In this document: positions 18,914 to 27,594 of the stretch, in pieces
Position numbering within the stretch: the stretch's first letter is position 1
How the letters are laid out: the number at the start of each line of letters is the position of its first letter
NCBI RefSeq assembly: GCF_000741765.1
Contig: NZ_JGZU01000007.1
Coordinates: 62,001 to 126,000, forward strand
Source: Bifidobacterium tsurumiense
GTDB lineage: Bacteria > Actinomycetota > Actinomycetes > Actinomycetales > Bifidobacteriaceae
Direction of reading: 5' to 3'
Length of the DNA: 64,000 nucleotides
Translations under genes and position numbers: made by a program
Notes under the pieces: generated by a model
Database searches by the model: none
What the model was told of the DNA's origin: nothing
What the model saw: only the letters and a program-made list of their open reading frames with translations

Positions 18914-20481
18914 ACTGGGAAGTGCGCTCGACGATATATGGAGGAAAGCAATACACTACCGCCGAACAGGAAGATTATGATGCCGCTGCGCGACTGCTTG
19001 TTCACGCTGCTTCGTCATTATCCTCCCTATCGAATTCGTGGATAAGTGCGCCCATCCAATGTCAGGTGGCACAGCAACGCAATGCACTGTGTCCTGCACA
19101 TATGAACCAAGCTCTGGGTGGAGTGGCACAGCACAGAATATTGCCAATGCGAATCATTGAGCAGCAATGTGAACAGCATGCCAAAGATTGCACATTCATA
19201 AGCCAGGAGCTTTCCGAACTTGCTGATCTGCTCATTCGGGCGCACAGTCTGTACTCGCAAGCGGAGTCGACCACACAACGGATCATCACCGAAAGCATCC
19301 AACTCATAGCAGCGGCATTCCCCAAACAGACCACGGCAGCGGCAATGGGTCTTCTTGCAGGCGGCGCCTTGGCCAGTTCGATGCAATCCGGGAAGTTTAA
19401 CGCCACGGGCGCACTCACCGCCAGTGCCGGAGTTCAGGAAGGATTGCTCAGCGCATTGGCTGCAGGCGTAAGCGGAATCAACCCTGCTGCAGGATTATTC
19501 TCCACCGATGAGGTTAACCATGCTGCAGGGCGTATTGCCACTGCCAGTTCCCGGATCAATAACCACATGCAAGGCGATTTTCTGGAATTGAAACAGGTTC
19601 AACCCTCAAACGATGTGGTCAGAGAATCACATAGCGTCAGCGACGCCATCGAAGAACTGCGACGCCTTGCTGAAGGCGCTTCATATGGCTCAGGACCGAG
19701 CAATGGCTTGCAATATGGCACCATAGCCATTCAGCAATACCGTTTGGATGACGGCACACGCTCATGGTTGGTCAGTATTCCCGGCACCGACGGTCAGTCT
19801 GATTCCCCGTTTGGATGGCCACAAAATGTGGAATTGATGAGCAGTAATCGCGATCAGCGCATCCAAGCCGACAGTGCTCGGATGGTTGCACAGGCCATGA
19901 GAAAGGCTGGCATCAATGCAGATGAGCCGGTGGCTTTGATAGGCCATTCACAAGGCGGTATCGTCGCGGCAACGATTGCCTCAGATATGCAGAATGAATT
20001 CAATGTGCAGCATATTGTGACAGCCGGCTCCCCTATCGCAAACCATCCCATTGCGCAGCAAACTTGGGTAACCAGCATAGAGATGGATGATGAATTGGTC
20101 GCATCTTTGGATGGGGCAAGAAACCCTTCACATGAGCAGTGGCTCACCATTAGAGGAAGGGCTCACCCCAGTGAAATCAGCGGATCCTCGATCCAACAAG
20201 ACGGTTCCTGCACACCGGGCAATTCCAATGCAAACCGGCGCTATGCTGCGGCAGAAGTAAAGGATGCTCCGGAAGACAAGGAAATAACCCATTGGTTGCG
20301 CTATCACCAAGCGGCATATCGTAATGCACAGGATCTCGGTTCGGCAGCTGTTGCCACCCATGAGCAGCATTTCCAATCGATACTAGATGGGAAATTGGAA
20401 CACACCACATACTGGCAGGGTCGGATGCGTGACGCGGCCACGCTAGCCCCTCAACAACGCGGTGAGGCAATCCTTCGTTAA
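18910..20481 (+). CDS. Alpha/beta hydrolase (lipase-like) with helical N-terminal domain, candidate type VII effector
   Basis: 523 residues. The N-terminal about 135 residues are helical and resemble a WXG/LXG-type targeting region. A Gly/Ala-rich stretch (about 143-200) could associate with membranes. The hydrolase domain (about 265-480) carries the nucleophile elbow GHSQGG (Ser about 347) after VALI, with possible Asp393/394 and His461 or His466 completing a triad. SIPGTDG near 289 fits the oxyanion strand seen in class-3 lipases and related enzymes. No signal peptide is present. It is coupled to the WXG-like gene. Lipase toxins secreted by type VII systems have this layout, but no secretion or immunity gene is recognised nearby, so the role is inferred. 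Confidence 0.78.
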   Translation: MNWEVRSTIYGGKQYTTAEQEDYDAAARLLVHAASSLSSLSNSWISAPIQCQVAQQRNALCPAHMNQALGGVAQHRILPMRIIEQQCEQHAKDCTFISQELSELADLLIRAHSLYSQAESTTQRIITESIQLIAAAFPKQTTAAAMGLLAGGALASSMQSGKFNATGALTASAGVQEGLLSALAAGVSGINPAAGLFSTDEVNHAAGRIATASSRINNHMQGDFLELKQVQPSNDVVRESHSVSDAIEELRRLAEGASYGSGPSNGLQYGTIAIQQYRLDDGTRSWLVSIPGTDGQSDSPFGWPQNVELMSSNRDQRIQADSARMVAQAMRKAGINADEPVALIGHSQGGIVAATIASDMQNEFNVQHIVTAGSPIANHPIAQQTWVTSIEMDDELVASLDGARNPSHEQWLTIRGRAHPSEISGSSIQQDGSCTPGNSNANRRYAAAEVKDAPEDKEITHWLRYHQAAYRNAQDLGSAAVATHEQHFQSILDGKLEHTTYWQGRMRDAATLAPQQRGEAILR

Positions 20482-20551
20482 ACGCCACGGATTGCTGAAC
20501 GTATATGCTGTAATCATCTGCAATGTATCTTCCTCAGATGCACAACGCTCA

Positions 20552-20569
20552 TGACCGATAGGACGGTCA
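20552..20569. terminator. Small hairpin between convergent genes
   Basis: TGACCG/CGGTCA stem of 6 bp with a 6-nt loop, between the hydrolase gene and the DUF1684 gene. It is weak and has no U-run. Confidence 0.25.
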
Positions 20570-20610
20570 ACACCTAGTGGGCAATACGCACCTCACCGAC
20601 ACAGTTAGTT

Positions 20611-21507
20611 TCACTCCCCGATTGACGAATATATCGCGGCATTATCAGGAGTCTTTTCGCCCGCTTCCACTGCAAAATCCAGACGATTGCGCGCAGAGGG
20701 AATCGGGCAGGTGCAATACGGCGAGAATGCGCATGGATAATTGAATGCGTAATTGAAATCGATCTCCTTCATCTCATCCAGATGCAGCGGATCGAGATGC
20801 AGTACACGCCCGATACCATAGGTGCTCAATCCGGAGGTTTCATCGGAAAAGAACACGGTGACATGTCCGAATACATCGCACACCACCAAGGAATATTCCT
20901 TTCCTCCGTATGCGAACTCAACCACACCCAGTGCAGGATAGGACTGAAGCACGGTTGTCACGACGGAATCGTGGATATCCAACTCATCGTTTTCCGCCCT
21001 GCGAAATCGAGCCGGGATACGCCACCGGGCGTCATATGGAAATGCCGGCACATCGGTGAATTGCGCACGGGAAGGCATATTCGGATCCTTGACGCGAATC
21101 CAGAAATGATGCATATCGCGCTTCTTGGCATCTGACTGCGCATTGATCTCCACACGCAAATCACCGACAATGAAATATCCCAACGCCTCCTCTCCGAATG
21201 CCGTGGCACGGAAGACTACGGGTGCCTCCACAGTTCGATCCGCATTGCGCACTTGGACAGCGGCGGACCGCTCGGGCACATACACAAGCGTATCGCCCTG
21301 TGCTTTCCAAATGCCGGGAACTCCTTCCACAACCGCTTCCTGACCATCGGAGAGCCAGGTTATCGATGCACATGCAAGATAACCGTGCGGAGCGCGCAAT
21401 TCCTCCAATCGTCGCTCATGCCACATATGCCATTGTTGCTGTGCAGCATCCACCTCCTGCGGCAAGTTCACATCATGACTGGCATGCAGCTCTTCAATTC
21501 CATTCAT
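20611..21507 (-). CDS. DUF1684 domain protein
   Basis: 298 residues, cytoplasmic, with no signal peptide. The family pattern is complete: LACASITWLSDGQ near residue 45, VRVKD-like strand (FWIRVKDPN), FPYDARWRIPARF near 160, and the conserved C-terminal block DFNYAFNYPCAFSPYCTCPIPSARNRL near 250-280. The biochemical role of DUF1684 proteins is unknown. The start at 21507 has GGAGTAAACGGAA upstream. It stands alone downstream of, and on the same strand as, the met operon. Confidence 0.88.
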   Translation of the reverse strand: MNGIEELHASHDVNLPQEVDAAQQQWHMWHERRLEELRAPHGYLACASITWLSDGQEAVVEGVPGIWKAQGDTLVYVPERSAAVQVRNADRTVEAPVVFRATAFGEEALGYFIVGDLRVEINAQSDAKKRDMHHFWIRVKDPNMPSRAQFTDVPAFPYDARWRIPARFRRAENDELDIHDSVVTTVLQSYPALGVVEFAYGGKEYSLVVCDVFGHVTVFFSDETSGLSTYGIGRVLHLDPLHLDEMKEIDFNYAFNYPCAFSPYCTCPIPSARNRLDFAVEAGEKTPDNAAIYSSIGE

Positions 21508-21584
21508 AATTCCGTTTACTCCTTATCACCATGAAGCGCTTATTCCCAAGTGGATACTGGCATTTGCCACAGCATTCCATGAAA

Positions 21585-21624
21585 CCGCGCATATTGCCTG
21601 CCGCCATGCGAACAATATGCGCGG
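21585..21624 (-). terminator. Terminator of the met operon
   Basis: A perfect 12-bp stem CCGCGCATATTG/CAATATGCGCGG with a 16-nt loop, about 70 bp after the metQ stop, then TTTCATGG on the minus strand. Confidence 0.65.
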
Positions 21625-21690
21625 TATTGCAACCATGTTGGCGTGGGCAGTGATCCTCATTTGTCGGGAGTGCCCTTGGCGGCATTGAAT

Positions 21691-22557
21691 CTAGTAGGAG
21701 AACACCGGCTCCACGGCACCCTTGTAATACGAGGTAATGGCGTCAGCCACAGCCTTGGTGTGATAAGCCTTCACCACGCGCTGGTAGGTTTCGTTCTCCT
21801 TATCCTCATCGCGGGCAACGATGACGTTGATATATGGCTTGAACGATTGGTTGGAGGAATCCACAGGCGGCGCATACACGGCGTCGTCCACGCTCATGCC
21901 CGCGTCGATGATGAAGTTGGTATTCGTGATGCCACCGGCATAATCCGGAAGCAGACTGATTATCGACGCCGGATCATTAAGCTCGATCTCAATGCCGCTG
22001 GGATTGGCTGCTATGTCATCCACAGTCGGATTGTCCTTGGTGTTGTCCTTCAAGGTGATCAATCCAGCACTATCCAATACCTTCAAAGCGCGACCTGTAT
22101 TGGTGGCGTTGTTGGGGATGGCGATTTTGTCGCCCGCCTTGAAATCAGAGACGCTGGAATACTTCTTCGAATACAGATTCAATGGCGAGATATAGGTTTC
22201 GGCAATGGCGCTTATGGCATATCCCTTCTGTTCCTTCTCCTCATTCAGGAACGCGTAGTGCTGGAAAGCATTGAGATCGGTTTCACCGTTGGCCAATGCC
22301 TGATTGGCATATATGCCATCTTGGAAAGGCTTGGTTTCTACAGTGATTCCGGCGTTTTCGCGATCCAATTCCTGCTGAACCGCCTTCCAAATCTCATCAT
22401 CAGAATTGCCGACCACACCTATGGTGACCACCGTGCTCTGCGACTTGGTTGCATTGCGATATACAACCACGGCCACAACTGCCGCCACGACTACCGCGAG
22501 GGCCACTAGAGCTGCAATAAGCCTGTTTTTTGCCTTGGCTTTGGTATTTTTTGCCAC
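21691..22557 (-). CDS. metQ: MetQ/NlpA-family methionine-binding protein, membrane-anchored
   Basis: Solute-binding component of a methionine ABC importer, 288 residues. Basic N-terminus, hydrophobic segment (about 12-32), then an NlpA domain (VTIGVVGNSDDEIWKAV, ITVETKPFQDGIYANQALANGETDLNAFQHYAFL, IAIPNNATNTGRALKVLDSAGLI). Unlike typical MetQ lipoproteins there is no lipobox cysteine, so it is probably held by an uncleaved N-terminal helix. The start is GTG at 22557 with AAGGAG upstream. The gene follows metI after an unusually long 221-bp gap. Confidence 0.92.
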   Translation of the reverse strand: MAKNTKAKAKNRLIAALVALAVVVAAVVAVVVYRNATKSQSTVVTIGVVGNSDDEIWKAVQQELDRENAGITVETKPFQDGIYANQALANGETDLNAFQHYAFLNEEKEQKGYAISAIAETYISPLNLYSKKYSSVSDFKAGDKIAIPNNATNTGRALKVLDSAGLITLKDNTKDNPTVDDIAANPSGIEIELNDPASIISLLPDYAGGITNTNFIIDAGMSVDDAVYAPPVDSSNQSFKPYINVIVARDEDKENETYQRVVKAYHTKAVADAITSYYKGAVEPVFSY

Positions 22558-22778
22558 TGTATTCTCTCCTTATTATTGTCGCGCCTTGATGACGCAAAGT
22601 GGACGTATGGGGTTGATTCGGTTTCGAAAGGCCGGATATGGCTCCGCGAAACCTTGGGATACAAGACGGTATCGATTGCATCTTGAGAAGCTGAGGATTC
22701 ACGTCATACACATGGTCAAAGTGCACCGCCACCCACAATTCTGTGAAAATATCGGCATTGCGATGGCGAGTCATATCC
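22558..22778 (-). promoter_or_regulatory. metI-metQ gap with a hairpin
   Basis: These 221 bp hold no recognised gene. A 7-bp stem GGTTTCG/CGAAACC (22620-22626 with 22647-22653) with a small inner stem could be a processing or attenuation site that adjusts binding-protein level relative to the permease. A separate promoter for metQ is also possible; no clear consensus was found. Confidence 0.35.
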
Positions 22779-23459
22779 TTATGAATGCTCGGTCAGCTCC
22801 ACCAATTGTCTTCCAACGAATTCGATAAAACCGATAAGCAATACCAGGACGATGATGACTGCGTAGGTTACATCCAACATGTACCGCTGATAGCCGTAGC
22901 GGATGGCAAAGTCTCCCAAGCCGCCTCCACCGACGATTCCGACGATGGCCGTCAACTCCACCAGACTGACCAAGGTAATAACCGCCACACGGATAATCGA
23001 GGGGACCGACTCCCTGACATATACGCGCCACACAATGGCAGGAACGGTCATTCCCATGGACTCAGCGGCCTCGACCAGACCTGCATCCACTTGAGCGAAG
23101 GCGGACTGGATCTGTCTGGTGAACAGCGGCGTGATGCCTATGAGCAAAGGAAAAATCGCTCCTTTTGTGCCTATTGCGGTGCCGACCAGAGCCCTCGTCA
23201 CAGGCACCAAAGCCGCGGCCAAGATGATGAAAGGAATGGAACGTAGCAGATTCACGGTTTTGTCGATTATGGTAAACACCATCGCATTGGGCAATAAGCC
23301 ACCCTTTGCCGTCACGGTAACCACGATGGCCAGCACCATGGAAAGCACAAAAGACAAGGCGCCGGTCACCCCGACCATGACCAGAGTCTGCACAAAAGAG
23401 TCGAAGAACTCCGGGAGACGTTGAATCACATTGGGAAACAGCTGATTCACGACACTCAT
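22779..23459 (-). CDS. metI: Methionine ABC transporter permease
   Basis: Inner-membrane permease of 226 residues with about five TM segments and the BPD_transp_1 coupling motif (EAAESMGMTVPAIVWRVYVRES near 135-155). The start MSVVNQLFP overlaps the metN stop by ATGA. Length and order match MetI of MetNIQ. It imports methionine, possibly D-methionine, together with MetN and MetQ. Confidence 0.93.
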   Translation of the reverse strand: MSVVNQLFPNVIQRLPEFFDSFVQTLVMVGVTGALSFVLSMVLAIVVTVTAKGGLLPNAMVFTIIDKTVNLLRSIPFIILAAALVPVTRALVGTAIGTKGAIFPLLIGITPLFTRQIQSAFAQVDAGLVEAAESMGMTVPAIVWRVYVRESVPSIIRVAVITLVSLVELTAIVGIVGGGGLGDFAIRYGYQRYMLDVTYAVIIVLVLLIGFIEFVGRQLVELTEHS

Positions 23460-24523
23460 CGTTGCAGCACCTCGATTCCGATATTCCGTTCACGTAGATA
23501 TGCGAGCGCGGCCTCGATACTGGCTCTCTCGCCACTGATAATGACCACCAATCCGCCAAGAGGTGCGTCATCCACAACATCGATGTCACCGAATATGATG
23601 TTCACATCTATGTCGAAGCTGCGGGAAATATGCGATACCAACGATTCAGACACTTCTTTGGAGACGTAGCGCATACGCACCAGCACTCTCCCGCCACTGA
23701 GGTCCACCAAGGGGGATCGTTCGCGCATCAGATCGCTCACCTTGTCCAGATTTGAGGTGGTCGCCACAAAGGATCTGGTCAGTTCTGCCCGAGGATTGGC
23801 AAATATGTCGAATACCTTCCCCTCCTCGACGATGGTGCCTTGGTCAATAACAGCCACACGATTGCAGATCTGCTTGATAACAGACATCTGATGCGTGATG
23901 ATGACGATGGTCAGTCCCAAGGTGTCATGCAATCGGCGCAACAAAGCCAGAATCGACTTGGTCGTATTGGGGTCAAGGGCGCTGGTGGCTTCGTCACTGA
24001 GCAGGATGCTGGGATTATTTGCCAGTGCACGGGCTATTGCCACGCGCTGCTTTTGGCCGCCCGACAGCTCACTGGGGTAGTTATCTGCCTTGTCGGACAG
24101 ATCGACGAGTCGCAATAACTCTTTGACACGCGATGCCCGTCCTTTGGCGTCGAGATCGCCGTCCAATAATGCCAATTCGATATTGCCCGAAACTGTGCGC
24201 GAAGGCATGAGATTGAAGGATTGGAAAATCATGCCGATGCCACGTCTCAATGATCGCAGTTCCTTTGCATTGAGCGATTTCACTTCGCTGCCATGCACGC
24301 GCAAGCTTCCCTCGTCATATCGTTCAAGCCCGTTGATGCATCGAACCAATGTGCTTTTGCCCGCACCACTGAGGCCGATTATGCCGTAGATATCTCCTGT
24401 TGTGATATCAAGATCGATGCTGCGCAGAGCGGTCACATCACCATCATCACCTGCATAATGCTTTCCAAGCGAATGTATGGCGACCGCCACCTCTCGCCCA
24501 CCAACCGTGGTCGTATTACTCAT
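23456..24523 (-). CDS. metN: Methionine ABC transporter ATP-binding protein
   Basis: ATPase of the importer, 355 residues. The ABC domain (about 10-255) has Walker A GLSGAGKST, signature LSGGQKQR, Walker B ILLSDEATSALD and the switch His (IITHQM). A C-terminal NIL/ACT-like domain (about 275-355) is the methionine-sensing inhibitory domain known from E. coli MetN. It is the first gene of metNIQ. AAGGTATGAC precedes the ATG at 24523. Four tandem 14-bp repeats lie 60-115 bp upstream. Confidence 0.95.
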   Translation of the reverse strand: MSNTTTVGGREVAVAIHSLGKHYAGDDGDVTALRSIDLDITTGDIYGIIGLSGAGKSTLVRCINGLERYDEGSLRVHGSEVKSLNAKELRSLRRGIGMIFQSFNLMPSRTVSGNIELALLDGDLDAKGRASRVKELLRLVDLSDKADNYPSELSGGQKQRVAIARALANNPSILLSDEATSALDPNTTKSILALLRRLHDTLGLTIVIITHQMSVIKQICNRVAVIDQGTIVEEGKVFDIFANPRAELTRSFVATTSNLDKVSDLMRERSPLVDLSGGRVLVRMRYVSKEVSESLVSHISRSFDIDVNIIFGDIDVVDDAPLGGLVVIISGERASIEAALAYLRERNIGIEVLQR

Positions 24524-24582
24524 GTCATACCTTCAGTTGAATCCATAAATGGTCATATCGAGAAAAGAGACTCGGATTGAGT

Positions 24583-24638
24583 CCGAACCGCTAGAAGCGC
24601 ACTACTTGAAGTGCACTGCTTGAAACTCACCGTTTGAA
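24583..24638 (-). repeat. Four tandem 14-bp repeats upstream of metNIQ
   Basis: Read on the minus strand, four contiguous 14-mers follow each other: TTCAAACGGTGAGT, TTCAAGCAGTGCAC, TTCAAGTAGTGCGC and TTCTAGCGGTTCGG. The shared pattern is TTCAAGCrGTGCgC. They end 60 bp before the metN ATG. Neither a SAM riboswitch nor MetJ boxes (8-bp period) match. An array of operators for an unknown methionine regulator, or slippage-prone DNA that tunes expression, are both possible. Confidence 0.7.
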
Positions 24639-24670
24639 TTTCCCGCACATAGCGCGAGACAACGCAATGC

Positions 24671-25855
24671 TTATGCAACCGACTTCTTATGACAGGCCAT
24701 GGTGAGTATCCTTACGACATCCTCGCGTTGCAGTGGCAAGTAATTGCCTACGGTTTGCGTGCCCCCTGCGCTCAGTTCGTCGGCCAGAGGTTCTATCGCT
24801 TCCTGCTGCACTCCCAATTCATCCAGCGAAGTGGGCAATCCCAGAGCCTGGAAGAAATCCTCGATATGGTAGGCAAAGGCATAGGCCAATTCCAACGGCG
24901 AGGCATCAAATGGGTCCTCACCGAATACCCGAACCGCCAGTTGGGCATAGCGTCGCGCATCTCGGGGCGCCAAATAGCGCACGATTGAAGGCAAAATTGC
25001 CGAAATGCCCTCACCGTGGATGACATCGAATTGTCCACCAATAGCATGTTCTATTCGATGAGTGGTCCAGTCATTCTCCGAGCCTGTGGCCAGAAAACAG
25101 TGGTTATACATCGTGGCAGACAACCAGTGCAATTCGGTGCGATTGCGTTCATCCTCCTGATCGGCCGCATAACGCCGACCTGCAAGCAGTGCAGCCTTGA
25201 ATCCTGCCTCCAATAGACGGTCGGCGGATTCGATATGCGGCTTGGCAGTAAAGTAAGGCTCCAGGAATCCCACCGCGAGATCGGCAGCGGCTGCCGCCTG
25301 ATATCGATAGGGTGCAGTTCGTGAATATTGTGGGTCGACGATTGCGAAGCGCGGAATGATAAGCCTTGTTTCCAATGCACGTTTGTCATTGCCTTGCTGG
25401 AGTACCGCGCAATCGGAAACTTCTGAGCCGCTGCCAGCAATGGTCGCTATGACTCCGACCGGCAAAGTGACACTCGGTGTGGCACTTCCCTCAAAAAAGT
25501 CCCAGACATCACCTGCATACGGCACGCCGACTCCCACAGCCTTGGCCGTGTCGAAGGCGCTCGCGCCTCCGGCGGCAAGCACCAGATCCACATTGCGATC
25601 ACGTGCCTGACCGATGAGCTCACGCACCAGATCTATGCGAGGATTGGGCACGACCTCATCATTGGTGAATAGGGTCGCTCCGACTGCCTGCGCCGCTTGG
25701 GCGACCGCTGCTCGAATTCCCAATGCTTCGACATAGTCACCGCTCGATACCAACAATACGGATGTGGCATGGTGCTTGCGCAGCAGCCCTTCCAAGGAAG
25801 CCATGGCATCAGAGCCGAACACCAAAGTATTGTGCGATGCGTATGTGAAGCTCAT
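24671..25855 (-). CDS. Iron-containing (BDH/YqhD-like) alcohol dehydrogenase with an altered metal site
   Basis: NAD(P)H-dependent dehydrogenase of 394 residues from the group III family. The N-terminal nucleotide domain has the GGxS-type motif (LAAGGASAFDTAKA near 95). The C-terminal helical domain carries metal ligands. Aligned by eye to YqhD, Asp (AADLAVGFLEPY), His (RIEHAIGG) and His (VIHGEG) are kept, but the His four residues after the Asp is Gly, so one of four ligands is missing. MSFTYASHN at 25855 is chosen because GGAGGGAAGG precedes it; an in-frame start at 25909 lacks support. The substrate is unknown; a reductase for aldehydes is likely by family. Confidence 0.88.
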   Translation of the reverse strand: MSFTYASHNTLVFGSDAMASLEGLLRKHHATSVLLVSSGDYVEALGIRAAVAQAAQAVGATLFTNDEVVPNPRIDLVRELIGQARDRNVDLVLAAGGASAFDTAKAVGVGVPYAGDVWDFFEGSATPSVTLPVGVIATIAGSGSEVSDCAVLQQGNDKRALETRLIIPRFAIVDPQYSRTAPYRYQAAAAADLAVGFLEPYFTAKPHIESADRLLEAGFKAALLAGRRYAADQEDERNRTELHWLSATMYNHCFLATGSENDWTTHRIEHAIGGQFDVIHGEGISAILPSIVRYLAPRDARRYAQLAVRVFGEDPFDASPLELAYAFAYHIEDFFQALGLPTSLDELGVQQEAIEPLADELSAGGTQTVGNYLPLQREDVVRILTMACHKKSVA

Positions 25856-26151
25856 GCCTTCCCTCCAAGATCCATATCCGAGCACGTATTGCGCCGAAAA
25901 CGTGTTCACACTATTGCAGGAAATGAAGGCCCCCGCAATCGAGTCGTTATACGCAAAAGCTATATCGATGTATCAAGGGCGGATATGGTCGCGGCCGAAG
26001 CTACCGGAAGAAGAAAGTCACATGCGGCATATCTCATAATGCGGACTCTTGAGATGAACACTTGTGGCACTTCGCAGGCATCTCCCAGATCGAGTCAAGT
26101 GAGGAAGGAACGAATGCTTAAGGATTCTTGGGGTACAAGTACTCTGGAACC
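25856..26151. promoter_or_regulatory. Divergent adh / purB intergenic region
   Basis: About 296 bp between divergent genes. No gene or RNA element was recognised. The part next to purB is AT-richer and must contain its promoter; a convincing -35/-10 pair or purine box could not be chosen by eye. Confidence 0.3.
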
Positions 26152-27594
26152 ATGAATCTTACCGATATCTCCCCTGCAATCGCACTCACCCCACTCGATG
26201 GCCGATATCATGCGCAAACCGCACCTCTGGTGGAATATCTCAGCGAACCGGCGCTTAATCGCGAGCGCATCCGCGTTGAGATCGAGTGGATGATCCTCTT
26301 GGCCAATGGTTATGAAGGCAATGGCAATATGCCGGTTGTTGACGGCGTTCAGCCACTGACCGACGACGAGCAGAAGTATTTGCGTTCCATTGCCGAAAAC
26401 TTCGGGGCTCAAGGCATCGCGCAGCATGCCGCGCACGAGGCGATCACGCATCATGACGTCAAGGCGGTGGAATATTACATCGACGATCAGTTGGACAAGG
26501 CCGCCGAAGCATTGGGCAAGGATACCCAGTTGACTCAGCTGAAGACCTTGGTGCATTTTGCCTGCACATCGGAAGACATCAACAACCTTTCGATCGCCCG
26601 CTGCGTGAAGAACGCGATCGAACAGGTCTGGACACCAGCGGCTCAGGCCATCGTAGACCATTTGGCTGAAAAGGCGGATGAATACCGTGATAAGTCCTTG
26701 CTTTCGCTGACGCATGGCCAGCCCGCAACACCGACTACCCTGGGCAAGGAACTTGCGGTGTATGTATATCGGCTCAACCGCCAGCTGAAGCATATCGCGC
26801 AGCAGGAATACTTGGGAAAGATCAATGGCGCGACCGGCACTTTCGGCGCGCATTTGGCAGCCTTCCCCGATGTGGATTGGATAGGCCTTTCACGAGAATT
26901 CGTCACCAATCGCATGGGCTTGACTTGGAATCCTTTGACCACCCAAATCGAAAGCCATGACTGGCAGGCTGAATTGTATGGAACCATAAGCCATACGAAT
27001 CGCATTCTGCATAATCTGGCAGTGGATGTGTGGATGTATATTTCACGTGGCGTATTCGCGCAGGTGCCTGTCAAGGGCGCCACCGGCTCTTCCACGATGC
27101 CGCATAAGGTCAATCCCATCCGTTTCGAGAACGCAGAGGCGAATCTGGAACTCTCCTGCGCATTGCTCGACACCCTGTCCGCAACATTGGTCGAAAGCCG
27201 CTGGCAGCGTGATCTGACGGATTCCACAACCCAACGCAATATCGGTTCCGCTCTGGGATATTCCATGCTGGCGTTGAATAATCTGCTCGGAGGTCTCAAG
27301 TCCATTCATCCCAACGATATCGTGATCGAGCGTGAATTGGATGACAACTGGGAGGTGCTTGGCGAGCCTATTCAGACAGCCATGCGTGCATGCGAATTGG
27401 CTGGCATTGAAGGCATGGATAAGCCGTATGAGAAGGTCAAGGAATTGATGCGCGGCCACTCCATCAGCCAAGAGGATGTCGAAGCATTCATCGATTCATT
27501 GAATTTTGACGAGGCCACGGCATCTCGTTTGAAGAGACTGACCCCTGCCACCTATACCGGCGTCGCCTCTCAGCTGGTGAGCTTCAAGAACTGA
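26152..27594 (+). CDS. purB: Adenylosuccinate lyase
   Basis: Cleaves SAICAR and adenylosuccinate to release fumarate in purine synthesis. 480 residues, of the longer E. coli-like type (ALTPLDGRYHAQTAPL at the N-terminus). The fumarase-superfamily signature GSSTMPHKVNP (near 312) and the active-site blocks TSEDINN (near 130) and LTHGQPATPTT (near 185) are intact. MNLTDISP at 26152 is preferred over an upstream in-frame ATG by homology. The stop overlaps the start of the next gene (TGATG), so the two are co-translated. Confidence 0.97.
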   Translation: MNLTDISPAIALTPLDGRYHAQTAPLVEYLSEPALNRERIRVEIEWMILLANGYEGNGNMPVVDGVQPLTDDEQKYLRSIAENFGAQGIAQHAAHEAITHHDVKAVEYYIDDQLDKAAEALGKDTQLTQLKTLVHFACTSEDINNLSIARCVKNAIEQVWTPAAQAIVDHLAEKADEYRDKSLLSLTHGQPATPTTLGKELAVYVYRLNRQLKHIAQQEYLGKINGATGTFGAHLAAFPDVDWIGLSREFVTNRMGLTWNPLTTQIESHDWQAELYGTISHTNRILHNLAVDVWMYISRGVFAQVPVKGATGSSTMPHKVNPIRFENAEANLELSCALLDTLSATLVESRWQRDLTDSTTQRNIGSALGYSMLALNNLLGGLKSIHPNDIVIERELDDNWEVLGEPIQTAMRACELAGIEGMDKPYEKVKELMRGHSISQEDVEAFIDSLNFDEATASRLKRLTPATYTGVASQLVSFKN

